Of a stretch of 64,000 nt of DNA, positions 57,031 through 64,000 are shown piece by piece (position 1 is the first letter of the stretch; each line of letters starts with the position of its first letter). The notes under the pieces are model-generated. The model searched no databases. It was given only the letters and a program-made list of their open reading frames with translations, and had not been told where the DNA came from. The position numbers and the translations under genes are program-made. Source of the stretch: Mantis religiosa (taxonomy: Eukaryota; Arthropoda; Insecta; Mantodea; Mantidae); contig CM060947.1 in assembly GCA_030765055.1 (NCBI GenBank), positions 64,200,156-64,264,155 on the forward strand, in the 5' to 3' direction.

Positions 57031-59035
57031 ATCACACTAACACACTTATACTCTCATTCCCAAATGGTAGTTATATTACACGCATGCTGTTCATGTTCAT
57101 GTTCATGCATGGTGTAGAAGAGAAACGAGGGCAGCCTAGAAAATAGTACAGGCAGAGACATACAAAATACTTACCTAGTGCATATGCTGCGTTGTCTCAC
57201 ATACAAGAATGTGTGATCGCTTCACTGTCTTAAATTCAACAGAAATTGTAGTGATTTCTTACACGATGTTATATTAATTTCCTTTAGTATAGGGGAATTA
57301 GAACCATACACCCAATATGGATTCAAAGAACTCCATAATCAAATAAAGCATTTCGTCTTGTAGCAGGAAAAAGTTAGCTACAAATCAACTTCTAACTCTG
57401 TCATTGAATAGCTCTCTTATTTCATTGAATGAAACGCATGAGCAAACATGTCACATTTTCTTCTGTCAAAAGGTTGAAAAATAAACATATTTTAATTATT
57501 CCCATATCGCATTACATTGTTTGGATATGTGAAGTTGAACCTATTTTCCTTTGTTTTATTGCACGTCACACCGCAAACTTCAGCATACTTCAGCATACAT
57601 ATGACTGAAAATTTGAAATCCTGAACTAATTAACTAATAACACCAACTTTTTAAGATTTATACCACAGATGTAGCTGTGAAGATATGATACAGCCCAAAT
57701 TTTCTCAATTCACTTTGATAGTTTAGAAAATATGGTCAAATTTATTTATTATTGGTTACGTCACCTAAAAGGTACCTTGCGACAAAATAACTTAAATTTT
57801 GCTCTAATATTTTAACAACAGGTTCCATGCATCTTTTGAATTTGCCCTAGGTTTCTTCATGTCGCAATAACTTTAGGCTCCATAAATTTTTAAATCTATG
57901 AATGTGACTTTTTTGCCCAACATTTGAAAATGTTTGTATTTTGAAGTAAAGAAAGTGTGGCTAAATACATTTCACAATAAAAACCCAGGACAATCTCTAT
58001 TCACTGTGTGTCTTTGTCTAACAAGTTTCATTAGTTTAAAACTAAAACTGTGACGCAAGGAGCATTTAAAATTACGAAAAATGCTGAAATTTTCAATAGC
58101 GAGAATAGAAGGATAACAAATTAGAATTAATATCTAACACTAGCGTTCGCGTAACTTCCAAACTAGATTAGAGTATTGACGCAGCCCCTGTCACCTAAGC
58201 ACACTGAGACGACATATAACCTGATATCAGAAAGAATTTGACACAAACGAATAAATATAAATAAATGATGTATACCGGAATAGACATATGCCATAATGCT
58301 AGCATATACTCCGGAGACCGCCACAGTGACAAGGCAACTCTACGAAGGTCAGTAAACTCCCTTTGTAATTCCTGTAAACAACATCCCTACTCTATTGTCT
58401 GTTTTGCCCTCAAGGAAAATTTGGCGCCTTCCAGTCAGAAACCAACCCATTGTTAAAATCCCATGCGTGCTTCTGACAACAGGCTATACGATTTTGACCG
58501 TCGCGCAGAGCACATGCCTTCACATAAATTTTTGCAACGGACCGTTAGAGAAAGTCTCTGATGTTAGGTCCGAAACTGGAAATTCTTAACACTGATCTCA
58601 AGTGGGGATAGTTACCAGCCAATAGAAAATTGATATTTGTTCATGTGATTTTGAAACTACGAGAAATACCTAGAGTTGAGGTAATTCAAGGTGATGGCAG
58701 AAAGTTGATTTTGCTAGTGAGAACAATTTGGTCCTGAGTTCTACGTGAGACGGGCGCGTATTCGGCGCCGCCTAAGAAGTATACTTCCGCGCCATGCACA
58801 GAGACGACTGCAATATTCAACAATCTCTCCAGTGAGAGTTAGCACAAAGAGTAATATATAGGGAAGAGGATAAATATATCCAGTTCGACTACGCAGTGCT
58901 ACCGCCTCCGTGCTTCACATCACAATATTGAGTGACGCTTTACTCAGCAACCACACCGACGACGACTTTACTGTGGCGAGCAAAGGAGCCTAAACTTCTG
59001 TCTACCAGATCCGAGGTGTCATCATTAACCCACAA
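57031..59035. other. Unassigned stretch
   Basis: 'ttcatg' is repeated three times near 57090 and 'acttcagcat' twice near 57582. 58720-59035 becomes more GC-rich and may be the upstream part of family G. No gene recognised. Confidence 0.4.
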
Positions 59036-59225
59036 CCAGTCAGGACGCACTCACTCCTGAAGTAAAGATGAGAGTTCTCATGTGGGAGCTACAAGTCACC
59101 TCGAACCAATTACAATCTCCCTTTCCTTAACCTCCTCACGCCACCAATCCTTAATTGCGAGGCGTTGAGCACAAGGGAGAGCCCGACGTTTCTCGCTATG
59201 GGCCGGACCGCCTCAGTATTTAAAA
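59036..59225 (+). repeat. Family G repeat, copy 2
   Basis: 'agtcaggacgcactcactcc', 'gagagttctcatg', 'aacctcctcacg', 'gaggcgttgagc' and 'accgcctcagt' occur in the same order as in 35585-35760, with insertions between blocks. Confidence 0.5.
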
Positions 59226-59814
59226 GTGGCGTGCTAGTGCTATCTAAGCACTCTTGGGATTCAGGAAAGCTTATACTATTTTATAGACTAAAAAGAGGAA
59301 AAGGTCATTTTTTTTGAAAATGTTTATGAAATTTTAGTGAGAGATATCCTTAAATGAAATGCAGGAAAACAAGAGCTGTGCAATAAAGAAATTATTTCCT
59401 ACAGATCGGTAAAACCAATGGACTTGGAAACCCGAATGCTATAAATGAGTACGTTTTGACAGGTGTTTTTCTTGCAGTAAATTCATCAGCATATTGATCT
59501 AATTTATTTAGTATTCTTTTTCTAATAGATGGTACAAGTTTAGAAAACCTTCAAGAAAGCTTACTGTACACACAACGAGTTAATTCCTGTTTAAAATAAA
59601 CTTTACAATTAAAGGCGCGTTGTTCCACAGTTATACACCACGTTTACTGCAGTGGAAGAAACAGGTGACTAACTAGTCCTGATGCAGCAGTAACATATAT
59701 GCTATCAATGCACGTTCGAGTAGAAATCTGTATTCCGAAGTCATGCTTGATGAAAAAAGAGTGAAGGAAAGAAGGCTGCAAGGATGTAATGAAAATATAC
59801 TTCGTACTCTAGGG
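59226..59814. other. Unassigned stretch
   Basis: Nothing recognised. Confidence 0.4.
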
Positions 59815-59935
59815 TAGATGAGGAATAATCCTAGTTAAAGAAAAATTCACCTCAAAAATCCGGGATCTCAGGACTTCTAAGCTAACATGCTAATCACCCG
59901 ACCACGAGTACTCTATTTAAAACCTATAATGTGTT
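59815..59935 (-). mobile_element. Possible degenerate tRNA-SINE
   Basis: Minus-strand 'gtggtcgggtgattagcat' and 'gagatcccggattt' look like decayed A and B boxes. The tail 'aggaataatcctagttaaag' resembles 28562-28582. Confidence 0.35.
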
Positions 59936-60986
59936 TCCCGTCTTGAAAAATTGAATGCTAATTTCACCCTGTTATGAGACAAATGACTGTCTAATGGCAT
60001 AACAGTAGCGCGCCATAATACGCTGACACCTCCACAACATTTTCTTCCAGTAAGTTATATGCTCTAACCTCTGAACCCAAGCTCACGTTATACAAGAAAA
60101 GCCAGTCTCTGTTTTGGTAGAGTTAAGATAAGTGCATTGAATTCCTTGACGAGGGTACAAAGGTAACCACATGACACCATCAGCTCAAAAGAAGCCGTGG
60201 TTTTTCTGACCTTAGCGATAAAAACGGCTTTTATCTTGGAGAGCATGCAACACCGTAAGGTGAAACTGCCAGCAAAACGGGAGCTTTGGCACACATTTTA
60301 ACATACAATACTGTAAGCTTATCGCTAAATCCTTAGGAACAGCTTAGTTTGTCTTGCTCAATATATTCTACGTATACACTTAACCTCAAGAAAAATTTTT
60401 CAATAGGTCGATACTTACTTTCTATATTTCAGATGTTAGATACACATAAAGAGTAGACCAAAATTTTAGTTTTCAATAACCATAATTTACCGAGAGTTCT
60501 TTAAAAATGTAATATTTACATTCATATGTCTTTCTCTACACCCTGTAATTTATTTTTATATAATTTCTCTAAACTATATGAGCAACAGTTTGTTTTCTTC
60601 CCTCCTTCCCTATATTTCTAAGAATAAAAAAAATTAGCTTTATGTCCATTATGTCTTTTAGCTTCTAATACTAGCGCGTTGCTGTCAGATACTTTAAAGA
60701 TTTCTACCTAAATGTATGTATATATATGTAGTGCCTTTTCAATTTTCTTACACGTTTGCTTATTAAAATGTTGCATAAGAAGTAGGGTATAAAATATTGC
60801 TCAAATTTTCAGCAGACAGACAGAGAAAATTGAAATTAAAAGACTGCCATTGTATTTACGCTGTACTTAAAATCTCCAAGCTATAAGCCACCTGTATAAT
60901 ATACTGCTGCAAAACTTAAAATTAAATGTTTGAAAATTTCTCCGAAACAACCAGATGATTGAAAGAAAATCTATGTGTATATTATG
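59936..60986. other. Unassigned AT-rich stretch
   Basis: Nothing recognised. Confidence 0.4.
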
Positions 60987-61087
60987 ATGATGATGCTGAT
61001 TACTATCATCATCATCATTATCATCATCATTATCATTATTATAATCACCATCACCATCATCACCATCATTATCATTATTATTATAAT
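60987..61087. repeat. (ATC)/(ATT) compound trinucleotide repeat
   Basis: Interleaved ATC, ATT and ACC triplets over about 100 bases. A minus-strand SINE-A begins just 50 bp downstream. Confidence 0.93.
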
Positions 61088-61135
61088 TGACGTAATATAT
61101 TTTAGTTCAGTTTTTCAAGTTGCAATTCTTGATTT

Positions 61136-61367
61136 TTACTTACGTCCTCCAACGTTAAGTCATATCGGACGGTGAGTGAAATGGGTAAAATGGTGTTCAA
61201 ATGAGCCCAGGGTCGATGGAGCTTAGAGCTACCCGACATTCGTCTGTAAGAATAAGGGAAAACCCCGGAAGAAACCATCTCCAGGTAACTCACCCTGACC
61301 GAGATTCGAACTCGGGACCTCTTGAACGTGAGGCAGACATGCTACCATCTACGCTACCGAGGCGGGC
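61136..61367 (-). mobile_element. SINE-A copy, well preserved
   Basis: Tail 'tacgtcctccaacgttaagt', body 'agcttagagctacccgacat', B box 'gagattcgaactcgggacct', head 'ctaccgaggcgggc'. Imperfect TSD-like flanks 'caattcttgatt' and 'caatagttgatt'. Confidence 0.93.
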
Positions 61368-61372
61368 AATAG

Positions 61373-64000
61373 TTGATTAACTGGTAACTAACTTAGTGAA
61401 AGTTAACACTTCTTTTCCTTCAATGAGCACTAGATATACTAATTTGCATGAAATTCAGATCACACTTATACATATGGTACATCATGTGACTAAATATTGG
61501 AAATACAGTAAAATCTGCCTAAAATGGATTCCTTATATGCCGGACACCTGAAAAAACGGAAAATAGGTCTCGGAAGGGAATAACTTCCTATATAAAATTG
61601 TACTCTAAGCTGGAAAACTGCCTAACACAGAAACGAAATATTTCTCGGGAACCGTTTGAGTATAAAATCTGGTTAAAGCAGATTGCTTTATGTGTGATGG
61701 GTTATAATGTACGTATGTTAAAAAATACAATAATTTTGAGGGTGACTGAACTTGTACCGAAGTTCCATGAAACATAGTCATAAAGTGTAGCCCTTCGAGG
61801 AAAAGGCAAAACTAACCATTAGCTCTCTCAACTCTCTTCCAACACCCATGATATGGGCACTACTGCTTTGCACTGTGTTCATTATCAGTATCGTTGTTAT
61901 AAGTAGGGGGCAGATTTTACCCTATTTGCCTATTTTATTCCTTTGTTCAGAAACGTAGGCTTTTAAGTTATCAGCACGTTTCCTACAATTATTAGCCTAA
62001 TTTCTCAGTTTTATAGTGCCTATAAATGCCTATTTACGATTGTGCCTATTCTGCTTAGTTGTGCCTGAATCTACACTTTTAGCCAATTTCTTCTGCTTGT
62101 AATTTGTGACAACAGCTTTTGAATTAGTTGTTTCAACGTGAAATTTTCGGAGAAGAGGAATGTCTTACTGCTGCACTTTGGATATACTGCCAGGTAGGTT
62201 TCTGCTTTACAGACGTGTCACAATCCGCTATCATTTTTGTTTTAAAATTCATATACACATGTATAAAGTTTTTTTTTTTCTACCGGCATTACAGAAAAAT
62301 TCACATGACTAAATAACTCTACACCCGTATCGAAGCTACTATTACGCAATTTTAACCTCATATTTCTCAGATTCCATATTTTCTACATTTTCCCAACTTA
62401 AAAATGTTCCACAGAATGCAGTTTTATATTAATCGGTATGAAATTCTAAAGATGCCTGTAAGGGCAACTGCATATTAAGTGTATCTAAATTTGTTGCGTT
62501 CTTTTTATTTGTATTGAAAAGGATTACAATGCTTACTTCTTACTGAAAACGCTTAAGAAAATAACAATTGTTAAATAGGTATGATTATTTTTCCCCTTCG
62601 TTTTTATGGCGAAGACAAGTATTTCACATAGGTAAAGGTCATTAATAGCATAAAATGGGTGCAGAAACTTATACGCTAAGCGTTAGTTTTTAAAATTACG
62701 ATATGTGGGACATGTTTAAAATCGCCTGTAATTTAGACATAAACTGTTAATTCCTCAGAAACTATTGTAACTGGAAAGCTGAAACTTGGTATTATTCCAT
62801 TCTTGATCGATCACAAAAATGTATGGTATAAATTTGAAACAAATCTAACAAACGCTTTAGACATTTCAATTTTCACCCTTAAGCCCCACCCCTCCCCCCA
62901 TTTCCATAATCCATGATTTTGTTTTTTGGTATAGTTAATTACTTCAAATCTTTCTGCACATTATGGCTCTTAGTGAAGTGGATTTATATGTATTTTAATT
63001 ATACGACAATATCTGTTATTTTAACTTGCTGTGGAGCCATTCATGAAATATGGAATAAATGTAGAACTATTTCGCCTAGGGAACCGCAAAATAGTATAGG
63101 TTTAGCAAATTTCTTCCAGCATATGTTGCGATGATTGTCTTTTAGTTGTAGTGCATTTTAAGAGCCCTACGCTACGGATACCCTTGCTACAGACAGCAAA
63201 AAAATTGGGCAAAGGCGATTTCAGAGCTCCCAATGGATGTCTCGAGAGTTTCAAACATCGCCATAACATTTTTTGAGTGCTGTGTGTGATGAAGCAAATG
63301 TTGATATGCAGCCAGTTGCAGACTGGAAACGGAAAATTGAAAACAAACAGGAGAACTAGGCAATGTACTACAATTATTGTATGTAAGTTGAAAATATAGT
63401 ACATAATTCGTATAAGCCTATTATTATTTATATTTATACTTCATTCTATATTATTTATTCACTGTCAACCTGTGCAACAATTTCATAATTACTTTGTATT
63501 CACACACTAAGATGGAAAACTGTGTAAAGGAAAAATATATGCCAGAACGATCGCGTTTCTTTTTAGAGAGTATTTACTGAATATTTGTAAAATATTTAAA
63601 ATGTACAAGGTTTTTCAGTGCATGTGCATAATGGAGACTAAACAGCTTAGAAATAGTTTATCTACATATTTTATTGCAGGAGTATCATATATGTGGGATA
63701 GAGATGACCCGAGTCATTGGATCGCTGCATGTTGTGTTTGAAATTCCATTGTCTTTGTCTAGCCACGAAAAATAAACAAACAATTTACACTTGAAAACAG
63801 AATAATTAACAAAACGTAATAGACTATCTCGAAGCTACAGTTGTGCGCTTAAAGTAGATCATTATTTGTTGCCCTGAAGTTCAACTATTTTCGTAACGTT
63901 GCGAGAAACAAAAAAAAAATGTTATAGTACTTCAAAAATGTAGAATTTATAAATCTGCTATTACATTCACATAGATTAATCTAAACATTCCTCAAAACCT
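61373..64000. other. Unassigned AT-rich stretch to window end
   Basis: A 100-codon minus frame at 63102-63404 shows no recognised domain. No repeats found. Confidence 0.4.

Overview
The window reads as animal nuclear DNA, most likely from an insect with a large, repeat-rich genome. A cockroach or another polyneopteran would fit, but that is inference from repeat style and not a species call. The DNA is AT-rich. I found no intact host gene, rRNA or true tRNA gene, CRISPR array or bacterial-type operon. Almost everything recognisable is a transposable-element relic or a simple repeat, so this is probably intergenic or deep-intron sequence.

Family names used here are local. SINE-A to SINE-E are tRNA-headed short retroposons. 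Family F is a GC-richer repeat with a tRNA-like end. Family G is a weakly conserved unclassified repeat. Family H is a 1.3 kb DNA transposon with terminal inverted repeats (TIRs).

Layout. 0-5 kb: a family F fragment and a LINE 3' end; a fold-back Tc1/mariner-like element (1072-1791); a LINE tail (about 4576-5170); then SINE-C. 8.6-9.9 kb: a full-length dead mariner. 11-22 kb: SINE-A copies, an AT-rich satellite-like patch, a hAT-like pseudogene (about 17.86-18.48 kb), family F and SINE-E, a Penelope-like GIY-YIG remnant, and a perfect 266-bp tandem duplication (22014-22545). 24-27 kb: a nested SINE stack with two levels of target-site duplication (TSD), then a mariner with good TIRs (25345-26425). 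27-32 kb: an LTR-like sequence interrupted by a SINE, a LINE tail, and a nested complex in which a mariner sits in a SINE tail, appears chimeric with a second mariner, and is interrupted by family H. 32-38 kb: SINE-B copies (one inverted), a 53-bp minisatellite, family G, LINE RT remnants, and a Penelope inverted pair framed by (CA)n. 39-46.7 kb: long microsatellites, SINE-C and SINE-D, a LINE 3' end, a mariner deletion derivative, and the second family H copy. 48-64 kb: SINE-A, LINE RT, an LTR-like sequence, a 5'-truncated RNase H LINE with an 11-bp TSD, family F, SINE-D, family G and SINE-A.

The most informative discovery is family H. Two 1.3 kb copies (30574-31876 minus; 45397-46710 plus) share long flanks and TIRs. 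One keeps a transposase N-terminal piece and the other a C-terminal piece. The window also preserves insertion order through nested TSDs. All coding remnants carry frameshifts, stops or missing catalytic residues.
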